Positions 42,230-52,165 of a stretch of DNA of 64,000 nt are shown piece by piece. Source of the stretch: Roseicyclus sp. GTDB taxonomy: Bacteria > Pseudomonadota > Alphaproteobacteria > Rhodobacterales > Rhodobacteraceae. Within the stretch, counting starts at the first letter, position 1. Each line of letters begins with the position of its first letter. A program made the translations under genes and the position numbers. The notes beneath the pieces were generated by a model. That model had not been told where the DNA came from, made no database searches, and saw only the letters and a program-made list of their open reading frames with translations. The stretch is from positions 1 to 64,000 of the forward strand of contig JAGYLB010000129.1 of NCBI GenBank assembly GCA_018401055.1, written 5' to 3'.

Positions 42230-43010
42230 TCCAGCGCGGACCTCAAGGCATCGAGACGGTCATGGGCGGTCAGGTCCGCGCGCATCGGTGTGACCGAGAT
42301 AAAGCCTTCGAGATTGGCATGCGCATCCGAGCCCGGTTCGGTCGGCACGTCCTGCCGCCCGCCCTTGATCCACAAGAAGCGTCGGCCGTTCGGGGCGAGG
42401 TGTGGCTCGACGCTGAAACTGGTCTCGCGCCGGAAACCTTGCGTGGTCACGCGGGTACCGCGCACATCGGCGGCCGGCAGGGCGGAAAATTGACGTTGTA
42501 GAAGACGCGGTAATCGGTCTGGTCCCAATCGCCGGTGTCCAGAAGCTTGCGGATGACGCCCGCGCCATGCTGTGCCGCGGCCTCGAAACTGTTGTCGAGC
42601 GTCACGTTGCCGGGGCCGTAGTATTGCGACAGGGCGATGGCGGGCAGGCCTTGCAGGGCCGCCTCCATCGCGCCGCCGATTGTGCCGGAATAGAGCACGT
42701 TCTCGGCCGCGTTGTTGCCGCGGTTGACGCCGGACAGGACGAGATCGGGGGGGCTGTCCTTGAGCACGTCGTAAAGGCCCGCCAGCACGCAATCGGCGGG
42801 CGAGCCCTCGGCGGCGAAGCGGCGCGGGCCAAGTTCGGCGATCATCGTGGGATGGACGTAGGAGATGCAGTGGCCCACGCCCGATTGCTCGAAGGCCGGC
42901 GCGACGGTCCAAACCTCGCCCGTGGGGCCCGCGATCTCTGAGGCGATGGCCTCCAGCACCTTGAGGCCGGGGGCGTTGATGCCGTCGTCATTGGTGATGA
43001 GAATGCGCAT
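42226..43010 (-). CDS. surE: 5'/3'-nucleotidase SurE, frameshifted
   Basis: Stationary-phase survival nucleotidase. It starts [20 protein letters not shown], the metal-binding NDDG motif, and has [12 protein letters not shown] and [20 protein letters not shown]. After FYNVNFP the frame changes near 42480 and continues [20 protein letters not shown] through [17 protein letters not shown]. One missing base gives about 261 residues, the normal size. Coupled to pcm by ATGA. Confidence 0.95.
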
Positions 43011-43608
43011 GAACGCGGGTGTAGCCGCTGGGGCGCGACGCGACAAGCGGGGGATGGGGGTGAGAGGGGACGGACGAACGCAGAAGCGCGGCGCGGGGGG
43101 TCGTGGCGCGGGCCACTTCCTCGACCACGAGGTTGGGCGCGGTCGAGAACGATCCGTCCGCGATGCGGTAATGCGTCCAGATCTTTTCGCTCGAGATGCC
43201 CGTGACATGGGAGAGCGCGAGGCCCGCATTGATGGGCGCGGAGAAAAAGGTCCGGTTGGAACCCTGCCAGTCGATGAGCCAGTAATCCACGGGGATGTCT
43301 GGAGCGTCACCGGTTGCCTCGAGCGGGCTCAGGCCCAGAACGAAGCCGACGCGGTCAAGCTGCTGGGGCGTCGCGGGATCGACGCGGAAGCTGGCCTCGA
43401 AGGAGCGGCCCTGCGCCGCGTCGGGACCGCTGAAGAAGCCGGGCTGAATGTCGTTTTGCAGGGCACCATAGGTGGCGCTGCTGCCGTCGGGCGCGACGGT
43501 CCAGCTGCCAAAGCCCCTCGCCTCGAAGTCGAGGAGGTTGACCGGGCTGGCGAGGGCGGGTGTGGCGCCGACGAGGAGCAGCGCGCTGAAAAGGGCTTTG
43601 TTGATCAT
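42988..43608 (-). CDS. Secreted hypothetical protein, C-terminus probably disrupted
   Basis: Signal peptide [20 protein letters not shown], then a beta-rich domain with [39 protein letters not shown] and [19 protein letters not shown]. The order resembles secreted proteins that end in a sorting signal such as PEP-CTERM, but no such end is present: after [17 protein letters not shown] the tail looks out of frame and runs 23 bases into surE. Either a frameshift or a truncation. Function unknown. Confidence 0.55.
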   Translation of the reverse strand: MINKALFSALLLVGATPALASPVNLLDFEARGFGSWTVAPDGSSATYGALQNDIQPGFFSGPDAAQGRSFEASFRVDPATPQQLDRVGFVLGLSPLEATGDAPDIPVDYWLIDWQGSNRTFFSAPINAGLALSHVTGISSEKIWTHYRIADGSFSTAPNLVVEEVARATTPRAALLRSSVPSHPHPPLVASRPSGYTRVHAHSHHQ

Positions 43609-43773
43609 TCCTGAAATTCCCCAAGGCGCGACACGGGGTCGCGAAGATGAACCTGACACGTCACCCCGTCCTCCGGGACCGCGACCCCCAAGGCATGGCG
43701 ACGCGGAGGGTGGAGAGTGCGGCTGCCGTCACAACTGGCACAAGTGACAGGTGGGCGCGGATCGCGCGCGGCC

Positions 43774-44492
43774 TCAGAGCAAGTGGAGGTTGATCACGCG
43801 CACCAGCGCCTCAGCCCGGCTGGTGGTGCCGAATTTGCGGCGCGCGTTGTCGTAGTGGAACCGTACGGTGCGCACCGAGATGGACAGCTGGGCTGCGATC
43901 GCGGCGTCGCGATGCCCGTCGCGTGCGGCACGCAGGACCGCGATTTCGCGCAGGGTCAGGGCCTCGGACGCCGAAACCCCGGGGCGGGCTTGCCGATGCA
44001 GCGCGTAAAGGCGCCGATAGCCATGGATCGCGGCATGTTCGAGGATGATGCGGTCGCGCGCGCCGGGTTCGGGGCCTAGGCTGAAGAAACAGACGAGGCC
44101 GCGCGCGCCATGGGCACCGAAGATCGGCGCGACGAGGCCCTCGTTGCAACCATGTTTGCGAGCGGCCTCGAGCATCGCCAGTCCCTAGGAGGAGGGCAGG
44201 ATGCCTGCCTTGCCTTGCCGCAGTTCGGTCAGCGTGAAGGGTTCTGACATCAGGCCCGCGGCGATGCGGACCGGGTCGTGATGGCCGTGGCCCTGTTCGA
44301 AATACTCGGCCGCCCAAGCCTCCGGCCCGTCATGCAGCACGAAGGTGTCCGGGAAGGGGTAATCGGGCGTGGGCAGGCGGCCGAGGGCGATGGTCGGAAA
44401 GCCGAGGGGCTGCTGTACTGGATGAGGCGCCTGAACACCGCCGCTTGGGTGGGCAGGGATTCCGGATCAAGGGCAAAGGCGATGTCTTCCAC
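43774..44492 (-). pseudogene. LuxR-type regulator with autoinducer-binding-like domain, damaged
   Basis: The C-terminal HTH is clear: ALTLREIAVLRAARDGHRDA then SISVRTVRFHYDNARRKFGT. The N-terminal part, rebuilt across a shift near 44410, reads GFPTIALGRLPTPDYPF and AAEYFEQGHGHHDPVRIA, like the autoinducer-binding domain of LuxR/TraR proteins. A TAG stop then interrupts the frame near 44187 before GLAMLEAARKHGCNEG. So there are one frameshift and one in-frame stop. No luxI-type synthase is nearby, so this would be an orphan. It may be a real pseudogene or a sequence error. Confidence 0.65.
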
Positions 44493-44637
44493 GGAGGGTC
44501 ACCTTGTCCGGGCAGGCCGCATCTTGCCGGCCTACAGGCAGGACATTAGAGCGTGGCGGCTGAAAAGAAATCAATGGCCGACGGGGCTCTGCCCCGCCCG
44601 TTCAGGCTCCCGGGATATTTGGGAAACAGAGAAGCAG

Positions 44638-45367
44638 TCAGGCGCGGATCTGGCGCAGGGCAAGAGCGCCAAGGGCGGCGGCGCCGAGCGCTGCAGCGAT
44701 GCCGAAGGCGGTGGCGCCGTTGGCCGCGAGGATGCCAATGAGGGCCCAGAGCGACCGCGATGGGATAGGTGGGCGTACGCAGGCGGAGGGTGAGCGCGAC
44801 GGAGAGGGCGAGGGCGATGAGCAGCATGGCCCAACTTACGGCGGCGGGGCTGCCCCAGCCGTATCCCATGGCGATGGTTCCGGTGGCGACGCAAGATGCT
44901 GCGGTCAGCCAGCCTGCGTAAAGCCCGAACGGCAGCGCGTTCCACCCCCGGTCGCGGGCGGGGGCGCGGGCGAGGGCCCAGAGGCTGCCCGCCAGCATGA
45001 CCCAGATCAGAATCGTTGCCATCACCGGTGAGCTCAGCGCGACGGCGATCCAGCTTGCGCCGATGGCGAGGCTGAGGAAGGCACCCCAGCGGCCGCGATC
45101 CCAGTCGGGGGCGGTGTCGCGCTTGATGAGGCCGCAGCCTGCCGAGGCGAGAAGCCAGAGGTAGATCACGCCCCAGATGGAAAAGGCCCAGCCCGCGGGC
45201 TGGATCGGCGGATCGTCGACCGGAATCGGCAGTTGCGTGGGGTCAAAGCCCGTGAAGGGTTGCGAGATCAGTGGCGAGACGACGAAAGCCACGGCCGCGA
45301 CCAGCACCAGCACCGCCTTGAGCTTGGCGCTGTCTTGCGGGTCGTCGGGGTTTTCCAGATCAGGCAA
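44638..45367 (-). CDS. TspO/MBR-like tryptophan-rich membrane protein, frameshifted
   Basis: A membrane protein with repeated Trp-rich helices ([40 protein letters not shown]), similar to the TspO-like tryptophan-rich sensory proteins of Rhodobacterales. A TTG start at 45367 is favoured because GAGGGAAA precedes it closely and the frame has no nearby ATG after a plausible ribosome site. One shift near 44745 joins the last helices; corrected end at 44638, about 243 residues. It starts inside the end of serS. Confidence 0.65.
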
Positions 45368-46670
45368 GATTTCCCTCGGGGGTGATGCGCGTTCTGCCCC
45401 CCATATAGGAAAGCATGCAGCACCTGCGGAATAAGGACTCGAGTCCACCCGGGCCCGCTGGCCATTTTCCAGTGAAACCGCGACTCGGGCAGCGGTCTAC
45501 GGCGAGGCCTGAGCCGTCCAGCGTGGACAACCGCTTGCTACGCCGCGCGGCGTGATTCGGAAGCGCGCGTCCGGTCCGCCGGGCCTGGAAGTCGCCGCAG
45601 GTCGAGACGGAACTGATCTCGCGGTAGGTGTTCTGGCCGGGCAACCACGCCCCTCTGATGTCGCAGGTGCGACGCGCGCCGAAGCCCATGTCGCCGGTGC
45701 ACAGCACGAGGGTGCGGTAGGGGATGCCCAGATGTTCGAGGATCGTCTCGGCGCAGCGCAGCATGCGGGTCTGTTCCGCGTCCGACTGGTCGGGATGGGT
45801 GATCGACACCATCTCGACCTTTTCGAACTGGTGCTGGCGCAGCATGCCCGCCGTGTCGCGTCCCGCCGATCCGGCCTCGGAGCGGAAGCACAGCGAATGG
45901 GCGGTCAGGCGTTTGGGCAACTCGGCCTCGTCCAGGATCTCGCCCGCGACGATGTTGGTCAGCGACACCTCCGAGGTGGGGATGAGCCACCAACCATTGG
46001 TCGTCTCGTAGCTGTCCTCGCCGAATTTGGGCAGTTGGCCGGTGCCGAACATGGTTTCCGCGCGGACCAAGACGGGGCCGTTCACCTCGGTCAGCCCGTG
46101 ATCGGCGGTGTGGGTGTCGAGCATGAATTGCGCCAGCGCCCGGTGCAGGCGGGCCACCGCGCCCTGCATCACGACGAAGCGCGCGCCCGAGAGCTTCGCC
46201 GCCGTCTCGAAATCGAGGCCGGGTTTCTTGACGCCCGCGATCTCGTAATGCTCGCGCGGGGCGAAATCGAAGGCGGGGGCGTGCCCCAGCGGTGCAGCTC
46301 CACATTGCCCGGTCTCGTCCGCGCCATCGGGCACATCGGCGGCGGGCAGGTTGGGGATGGTGGCGAGCAGGTCGCGGAGGCTCGCGTCCTTGGTCTTGGC
46401 CTCTTCCTCCAGCCTTGCGATTCCGTCCTTTTCTCGGCGACGAGCGCGCGCAGGCGGTCGAATTCGGCCTCGTCGCCGCGGGCTTTGGCGGCGCCGACCT
46501 CCTTGGAGGCGGCGTTGCGGTCGGCGAGTGCTGTTTCCGCCGCAGGGATGCAGGCGCGCCGCGCCTCGTCGAGCGCGAGGATGGCGGGCGATTGCGGGGG
46601 CAGGGCCCCGGCGGGCCAGCGCGGCGTCAAAGGCTTCGGGCGTGTCGCGGATGGCGCGGATGTCGTGCAT
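45360..46670 (-). CDS. serS: Seryl-tRNA synthetase, multiple frameshifts
   Basis: Class II synthetase charging tRNA-Ser. The coiled-coil arm starts [20 protein letters not shown] and the core has [60 protein letters not shown] and [19 protein letters not shown]. At least five corrections are needed in the N-terminal third (between 46600 and 46280). The last 60 residues are also scrambled: HTLNGSGLAV appears as [10 protein letters not shown] and RPYMGGKT as SYMGGRTRI, in changing frames. An essential gene in this state suggests poor sequence quality. Confidence 0.9.
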   Translation of the reverse strand: MHDIRAIRDTPEAFDAALARRGPAPAIARHPRARRGAARLHPCGGNSTRRPQRRLQGGRRRQSPRRRGRIRPPARARRREKDGIARLEEEAKTKDASLRDLLATIPNLPAADVPDGADETGQCGAAPLGHAPAFDFAPREHYEIAGVKKPGLDFETAAKLSGARFVVMQGAVARLHRALAQFMLDTHTADHGLTEVNGPVLVRAETMFGTGQLPKFGEDSYETTNGWWLIPTSEVSLTNIVAGEILDEAELPKRLTAHSLCFRSEAGSAGRDTAGMLRQHQFEKVEMVSITHPDQSDAEQTRMLRCAETILEHLGIPYRTLVLCTGDMGFGARRTCDIRGAWLPGQNTYREISSVSTCGDFQARRTGRALPNHAARRSKRLSTLDGSGLAVDRCPSRGFTGKWPAGPGGLESLFRRCCMLSYMGGRTRITPEGNLA

Positions 46671-46775
46671 GGGGCCCTCAAGGAACGCGTCTGTCGGGCG
46701 GGGTATGCCAGAGGAGGGGGCGGGGAAAAGGGGCGGGTGCTGCCGCGAATGTGATGGGCGGGCGGGCCGCGTCGC

Positions 46776-47090
46776 TTGACAGGTCAGGGGCGGGGCGCTG
46801 TGCTGGGTGGAAAGGAGGGGCCGCTTTGGGGGAATTTCTGGCGCTTTTGCTGGCCTATTACACCCGATGATGCGGCGGCCCAGACGCAAGAGCCGCTGGG
46901 GGGCGACCGGCTGGCCTGCATGCAGACCTATGAGGAGGTGAAGGGCTGGTTCGCGCCGCTCGACCCCGCGCCCATCGGCACGCCGGACTACGGGGCGGAG
47001 CGGATCGCGACCTACCGCGCGTTTCAGGCGTGGGAGGAGGCGAATGCGGAACTGGTGGCGCAGCTCAGGGCCGAGGCGCGGGGGGAGTAG
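46776..47090 (+). CDS. Small hypothetical protein
   Basis: The credible part is the C-terminal 56 residues, from [20 protein letters not shown] to [18 protein letters not shown], which look like a soluble helical peptide with host codon use. The real start is uncertain: the ATG at 46920 is favoured over the upstream one. It is divergent from serS. No family recognised. Confidence 0.4.
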   Translation: MTGQGRGAVLGGKEGPLWGNFWRFCWPITPDDAAAQTQEPLGGDRLACMQTYEEVKGWFAPLDPAPIGTPDYGAERIATYRAFQAWEEANAELVAQLRAEARGE

Positions 47091-47137
47091 GGTGGGCAAT
47101 CTGCCCACAATAATGGAGAAAACCCTAACCCAAGCTT

Positions 47138-48030
47138 CTAAAACGGTATGTCATCGTCAATAAATACCGACATGTCGCCATCGACAATTCTGATTCTACG
47201 ACCAAGCTCACGACTCTGAATCTTCATTCGGCGCGCGAGCTTTTTTCCCATCACGCCAAACGGCTCACGACCCTCACCATCTCCAAGCAAACCTACCTCA
47301 ATATAATACGCCTCAAGGCGGGATAAATCACTTGGATTGATCGACACCTTTGCCCACCTGAAATCAACAAAGCGTTGAGATAAGATTATTGCTTTTGCAA
47401 TTCCTTCGGCAGAGCGATCATAGTCCATATAAAAAAAGTAGTTGTCATTATAGTCTGAGTAATTGAAATCTGCACCAGAACAAAAAAACGAGAACAAATC
47501 TTCCCAAGTCGCCTCAACGTCAATTTTTGTTGCTACGCTCCCCACGCTACACAAAATTGAGATGACTGTTAATTCTTTAATATCAGGCAGTTGAGGAAAG
47601 TTTGCAAGGATATCCAAATCTGCTACTTTTTCTTCATATTTTTTGAGCTCAAGGCGTAATTTCCTATTCTCATCAAGTGCCTCTCTATCTGTTACTTGGT
47701 CGGCTCGAATCCATCCAATTAAAGAACTATCGCGAGACTTTTCACTAAGACTCTTCATCACTGCCAGTTTAAGGGAAGACGTATCGCTGTAGAAGCTAGA
47801 TGTAAAAGACAGAACTTCATCACGAAAGGAGGCGAGCTTCATTCCGTTCATGCCTTCAATGGCTGAAAGACCGTTGTCGCGTGTCTTTTTATCTAGAGCA
47901 CGTTCATCAATGACAATGCTAAATAACGGCTTTCCAATCTTTTTTGCATATTCGAACTCCAATTCGGTGTAGCTTTTCCCAGATTTTGACTCAACAGTCC
48001 CGTATCTTCCGCCCAAAATAAGCATGTAAA
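47138..48030 (-). pseudogene. DUF4062 protein, C-terminal part (gene split by IS5)
   Basis: AT-rich coding sequence continuing the DUF4062 domain from YMLILGGRYGTVESKSGKSY through ELEFEYAKKIGKPLFSIVID, then a coiled-coil-like linker (ALDENRKLRLELKKYEEK) and an unknown C-terminal domain ending [11 protein letters not shown]. It joins in frame to the N-terminal piece across the insertion: removing the element and one TAAA copy gives exactly 360 codons. DUF4062 occurs at the N-terminus of some STAND/NTPase proteins thought to act in defence or signalling. In this copy it is disrupted. Confidence 0.85.
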
Positions 48031-48041
48031 GGAACGTCTGA
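48027..48041. repeat. Left end of IS5 element: target duplication and inverted repeat
   Basis: TAAA (48027-48030) is the left copy of the target duplication; GGAACGTCTGA (48031-48041) is the left terminal inverted repeat, identical over 11 bases to the complement of the right end. Confidence 0.85.
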
Positions 48042-49203
48042 AAAACCTGCCGCTTTTGGCGTGATCTGATAGGCTGCGGGCATCGACTGAAGGAGACCCC
48101 GCCGATGCCCAAGCAGCCTGCCATTCCCGGACTTCGGGACGCGATGAAGAAGAAGGTCACACGGCGCGAGCAGTTTCTGGCGGAGATGGATGCGGTGGTT
48201 CCGTGGAGGCGTTTGCAGTCGTTGATCGAACCGCATTACCCGAAGGTCGGCCCGAAGGGCGGGCGGCCGCCGATGCCGCTGGAGACGATGCTGCGCATTT
48301 ATTTCCTGCAGAATTGGTATGCGATGAGCGACCCGATGGCCGAAGAGACGCTGTATGACAGTGAGGCGATGCGCCGGTTTACCGGGATCGAGTTGGGCGA
48401 TGACCGCATTCCCGACGAGACAACGATCCTCAACTTTCGGCATCTGCTGGAGCGTCATGGGCTGACCGAGGCGATCTTTGCCGATGTGAATGCGCATCTG
48501 GCTGACAAAGGCATCACGCTGCGCTCTGGCACGCTGGTGGATGCGACGATCATCGACGCGCCGTCCTCGACCAAGAACCAGGCCAAGGCGCGGGACCCGG
48601 AGATGTCTTCGACAAAGAAGGGCAACGACTGGTATTTTGGCATGAAGGCCCATGTCGGTGTGGACGTTGACAGCGGCACCGTCCACAGCCTCGAGGCCAC
48701 GACCGCGAAGGTACATGACAGCCGGGTCTGGGATGAGCTGCTCCATGGCGAAGAGAAGTCGGTCTGGGCCGACAAGGGCTATGTCAGCGCCGAGCGCGAG
48801 GCGGCCTTCAGCACGGAAGGCAAGGTCTGGGGTGTCATGCGCAAGGCGTCCAAGGGCGGGCAGCTCGACCCCATCGACGAAGAGATCAACCGGATCATCG
48901 CCAAGGTGCGTGCAAAGGTCGAGCATCCCTTCCGCGTCATCAAACGCCAGTTCGGTCACATGAAGACGCGGTATCGTGGGCTGGCCAAGAACCGGGCGCA
49001 TCTGTTCACCCTGTTCGCGCTTGGCAACCTGTTCCTGGTGCGACGACGGCTGCAGGAATGAGGACCAGTCTGTCCGAAATCGGCATCGACGCCGCTCAGG
49101 CGGCTCAAACAGCGCGAAAATCAATGGAAACGCTGCCTGTCTGGCCCCATAGTGCCATCAAGCGGCAATGTCGGCGCAGCCGAAGACGTTGATCAGACGT
49201 TCC
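48031..49203 (+). mobile_element. Complete IS5-family insertion sequence, 1173 bp
   Basis: Bounded by 11-bp inverted repeats and a 4-bp duplication TAAA, with one intact DDE transposase. Four-base duplications fit the IS5 group. Composition is that of the host, unlike the AT-rich gene it interrupts. The intact ends and reading frame suggest a recent insertion. Confidence 0.92.
48105..49061 (+). CDS. IS5-family transposase
   Basis: An intact 318-residue DDE transposase. The N-terminal domain has RREQFLAEMDAVVPW and the family block MLRIYFLQNWYAMSDPMAEE. Catalytic residues fit D146 in LVDATIIDAPSSTKN, D223 in VWADKGYVSAERE and E273 in VEHPFRVIKRQFG. It is the only gene of the element and reads opposite to the interrupted DUF4062 gene. 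Confidence 0.95.
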   Translation: MPKQPAIPGLRDAMKKKVTRREQFLAEMDAVVPWRRLQSLIEPHYPKVGPKGGRPPMPLETMLRIYFLQNWYAMSDPMAEETLYDSEAMRRFTGIELGDDRIPDETTILNFRHLLERHGLTEAIFADVNAHLADKGITLRSGTLVDATIIDAPSSTKNQAKARDPEMSSTKKGNDWYFGMKAHVGVDVDSGTVHSLEATTAKVHDSRVWDELLHGEEKSVWADKGYVSAEREAAFSTEGKVWGVMRKASKGGQLDPIDEEINRIIAKVRAKVEHPFRVIKRQFGHMKTRYRGLAKNRAHLFTLFALGNLFLVRRRLQE

Positions 49204-49207
49204 TAAA
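49193..49207. repeat. Right end of IS5 element: inverted repeat and target duplication
   Basis: TCAGACGTTCC (49193-49203) is the right inverted repeat; TAAA (49204-49207) is the second target copy. Confidence 0.85.
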
Positions 49208-49394
49208 CGTCACAATCATCTATCCACCGGTAGATTGTTTCCAATTGAGACTCATTTCCAGCGGCGAAGAGCTCCATACCCGCCGGGATATGACCAGACT
49301 CCAACACCGCTTCAACAGCCGCTGCTCGCTCGGCCTTCATATCGGAATAGGTGCTGGAAATGAAAACTTGCAGTTTCCTTCGAGAACTTGTCAC
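49204..49394 (-). pseudogene. DUF4062 protein, N-terminal part (gene split by IS5)
   Basis: Encodes KLQVFISSTYSDMKAERAAA followed by GHIPAGMELFAAGNESQLET and ends DDCDV at the element. FISSTYxDMxxER is the hallmark of DUF4062. The GTG at 49394 was chosen because AAAGGAG lies at a good distance upstream; a TTG nine codons earlier is possible. The 148 bases before it up to the thyX end are AT-rich and probably hold the promoter; I see no gene there. Confidence 0.85.
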
Positions 49395-49542
49395 CAAACC
49401 ATCATCTCCTTTGTCGCCCAAGCTCTACCATCTACTCCCTCCAATCCCTTACGAATTACCTAACGCCAAAACTTTTCCCAAACGATTCCAAAACATTAGG
49501 CATCTTCTCAACCTTGAGGACATCTCCGCGCAGGCTCCGACT

Positions 49543-50448
49543 TCACCCAAACACCTCCACAAACTCCCGCCATTCCCCCTTGCTCATGCCCGAATTCTCC
49601 TGCGTCACCGCCTCGCCTGCCAGACGCCGCCGGATCACCTCGACCCCCTTGGCACTGACCGACACGCCACCCATCCGGTAATCGGCGAATGCCGCATAGG
49701 CCAGCGGCACCCAATCGGCCACCAGCTTGCACATCAATTCCGCATAGACCCGGATTTCATATTGCGCATGGGCATCCGCGCGCAGGCGCAGGAAGTGGAA
49801 CAGGTTGTGCAGGTCCACCTTCCAATACCATTGCGTGTAGACATTCGCGGGCAGGTTCATCCGCGCCAGTTCGCGGGCCAGACCCTGCTGGCCGTCCTGG
49901 CTCAGCATCGCCTCGTAATGGTCATAGGCGCGGCCGGCGTCGGATTTGAGCATCTCCAGCACGCGCGCGGCCTCCTCCCCCTCCAGCACGGCGCCCCGGC
50001 CCTGGTTGTTGACGGTGGATTGCGCGGCAAGCTGGCCCGGTTCGGGGATATAGAATTCGCGGTCAAGGATCGAATAGCGCGCGGAATATTCATTCACATT
50101 GGCGGTGCGGTGGCGGATCCACTGGCGCGCCACGAAGACCGGCAGTTTGACGTGCAACTTGACCTCGCACATCTCGAAGGGCGTCGAATGCCAGTGCCGC
50201 ATCAGGTAGCGGATCAGCCCCTCGTCATTGCTGACATGCTTGGTGCCCGCCCCGTAGCTGACGCGCGCGGCCTGCACGATGGCGCTGTCGTCGCCCATGT
50301 AGTCGATGACGCGGACGAACCCGTGATCGAGCACCGGATGGGCGGTGTAAAGATGCCCCTCCATCCCGTCGCTGACGGCGCGCAGCGTGGGGCGGGCCTG
50401 CGCGCGGGCGGCGGCGATCTCGGCCTGGGCTTCGGGGGTGAGGGGCAT
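49543..50448 (-). CDS. thyX: FAD-dependent thymidylate synthase ThyX
   Basis: Makes dTMP from dUMP with methylene-THF and FAD. The 301-residue product has the ThyX signature [15 protein letters not shown] and conserved [20 protein letters not shown] and [26 protein letters not shown] precedes the ATG, chosen over an upstream start for this reason. Intact. No thyA is seen in the window. Confidence 0.96.
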   Translation of the reverse strand: MPLTPEAQAEIAAARAQARPTLRAVSDGMEGHLYTAHPVLDHGFVRVIDYMGDDSAIVQAARVSYGAGTKHVSNDEGLIRYLMRHWHSTPFEMCEVKLHVKLPVFVARQWIRHRTANVNEYSARYSILDREFYIPEPGQLAAQSTVNNQGRGAVLEGEEAARVLEMLKSDAGRAYDHYEAMLSQDGQQGLARELARMNLPANVYTQWYWKVDLHNLFHFLRLRADAHAQYEIRVYAELMCKLVADWVPLAYAAFADYRMGGVSVSAKGVEVIRRRLAGEAVTQENSGMSKGEWREFVEVFG

Positions 50449-50640
50449 GGGCCTCTCCTTTTCGGGCTGGGCATGGCGGGGCGAACCCCCATATCTTGCA
50501 TCACAGGGGCCGCACACCGCAAGATAAAGGGGGTGCGGCGGGTCCGTTTTACCCACAGGAAATTTACCGCAGCGCGGGGATGTGCCCGGCCGCCACCCGC
50601 GCTAGGATCGGGCGCAAGGGACAAACCGGAAGGACGGATG

Positions 50641-51065
50641 ATGCTCAAATACCTGCACACAATGGTGAGGGTGAAGGATCTGGAGGCCTCGATGGCCTTT
50701 TTCCAGTTGCTCGGCCTGCACGAGACGCGGCGGATCGACAATGAAAGGGCCGCTTCACGTTGGTCTTCATGGCCCCGCCGAACCAGCCCGAATGCCCGGT
50801 GGAGCTGACGTATAATTGGGATGGCGACGAGGGCCTGCCGTCGGACAGCCGCCATTTCGGCCATCTCGCCTACCGGGTCGGCAACATCTACGAGGTCTGC
50901 CAGCATATGATGGATCATGGCGTGACCATCAACCGCCCGCCTCGCGACGGGCACATGGCCTTTGTGCGCTCGCCCGACAACATCTCGGTCGAGCTGCTGC
51001 AGGAGGGCGAGGCGCTGGCCCCGGCGGAACCCTGGGCCTCGATGCCCAACACGGGCCATTGGTGA
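50641..51065 (+). CDS. gloA: Lactoylglutathione lyase (glyoxalase I), frameshifted
   Basis: Metal-dependent enzyme that removes methylglyoxal as its glutathione adduct. It starts MLKYLHTMVRVKDLEASMAF, with the first-strand His, then FGHLAYRVGNIYEVCQHMMD and a final strand SPDNISVELLQEGE. A missing base near 50750 separates the first 37 residues from FTLVFMAPPNQPECPVELTY. About 141 residues after correction. Its stop overlaps the next gene's GTG (GTGA). Confidence 0.9.
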
Positions 51066-51761
51066 GGGCGGCGGCATTCGCGGCTGCGCTGGCTGCCTCA
51101 CCGGTGGCCGCGCAGGAGCAATGCCGCCTTGCGCTACTTCTGGGCGTCGATGTCTCGGCCTCGGTCGATGCGGTGGAATACCGCCAGCAGATGGACGGGA
51201 TCGCCAGCGCCCTGATCGCGCCCGAGATCGTGGAGGCCTTTCTGAACGGTCCCGGCCCGGTCGCCTTGTCGATCTATGAATGGTCGGGGCGGTTCCAGCA
51301 GGACCTGATCCTCGACTGGACGCTGATCGCCTCAGAAGAGGATCTGACGCGCATCGCCGAACGCCTTGCGCGCCAGACCCGCAGCCACGAGGATTTTCCG
51401 ACCGCGCTGGGCTATGCCTTGGGCTATGCCGCGGGGCGGTTCCGAGCTGGCGCCGCCCTGTCTGTTCCAGACGCTGGATATCTCGGGCGACGGGATCAAC
51501 AATGACGGGTTCGCGCCCGGCCGATGCCTACGCGCATTTCCCTTTGACGGCATCACGGTGAACGGGCTGGCCATCGGCGGTGCCGCGCGCGGGATCGAGC
51601 CGTATTACCTGGAACAGGTCATCCGTGGCCCCGGCGCCTTTGTCGAATATGCCGCCAGCCATGACGATTTCGCGCAAGCCATACGGCGCAAGCTGGAACG
51701 GGAATTGGGGGTGATGATCCTGGGCGGGCTGGCCCTGCCGACGGGGCAATTGCCTCGGTGA
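51062..51761 (+). CDS. DUF1194 (vWA-like) secreted protein, frameshifted
   Basis: Starts with GTG inside the gloA stop (GTGA) and has a signal peptide RAAAFAAALAASPVAAQ. The vWA-like MIDAS region reads LLLGVDVSASVDAVEYRQQM, then VALSIYEWSGRFQQDLIL. Shifts near 51450 and 51520 break the middle (LFQTLDISGDGINNDG) before ITVNGLAIGGAARGIEPYYL. About 233 residues, consistent with DUF1194. Function unknown; periplasmic. Confidence 0.82.
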
Positions 51762-51798
51762 GTTACCCGTAGGGTGCCGCCTTCAGGCGCACCATGGG

Positions 51799-52152
51799 TC
51801 ACACCGTCAGCGCCGCCAGCCCCACGCGCCGCCCTTCGGACAAGAGCACGTTATACGTCCGGCAGGCCGCGGGGCTTGCCGCGATCTCAACGCCGATCCC
51901 CGCGCCTTCCAGCACGGCGCGCAGATCGCGCGGGATCTGCGCGATCTCGGCCCCGGTGCCTATCAGCAGCACATCGATCTCGCCCGCAGCCGCAAGCAGC
52001 CTGTCGCGGTCACCATAGCCGCCCCAACCAAAGACGCCCGAGGGCAGGATGATCACCGCGCCCTGCATGATTTCACCGCCGATGCGGAAGAAGCCGGGGC
52101 CGTAGCCGTCGACCGGGCGGCTGTCGTCGAATGTCACCTCGTTCATGCGCAT
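51799..52152 (-). CDS. Mth938-like (DUF498) domain protein
   Basis: A 117-residue Mth938-fold protein, with MRMNEVTFDDSRPVDGYGPG, IILPSGVFGWGGYGDRDRL, VLLIGTGAEIAQIPRDLRAV and SPAACRTYNVLLSEGRRVG. Relatives are found beside secF/secD in alphaproteobacteria, as here. Function unknown. The ATG is the one that fits the family start. Confidence 0.87.
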   Translation of the reverse strand: MRMNEVTFDDSRPVDGYGPGFFRIGGEIMQGAVIILPSGVFGWGGYGDRDRLLAAAGEIDVLLIGTGAEIAQIPRDLRAVLEGAGIGVEIAASPAACRTYNVLLSEGRRVGLAALTV

Positions 52153-52165
52153 GGTGCGGTTCTCC

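Noticed and set aside
49351..50640. A 485-codon plus-strand frame leading into the gloA gene
   Set aside because: Antisense to thyX, which is intact with its signature motif; only the last part, from 50641, is the real glyoxalase.
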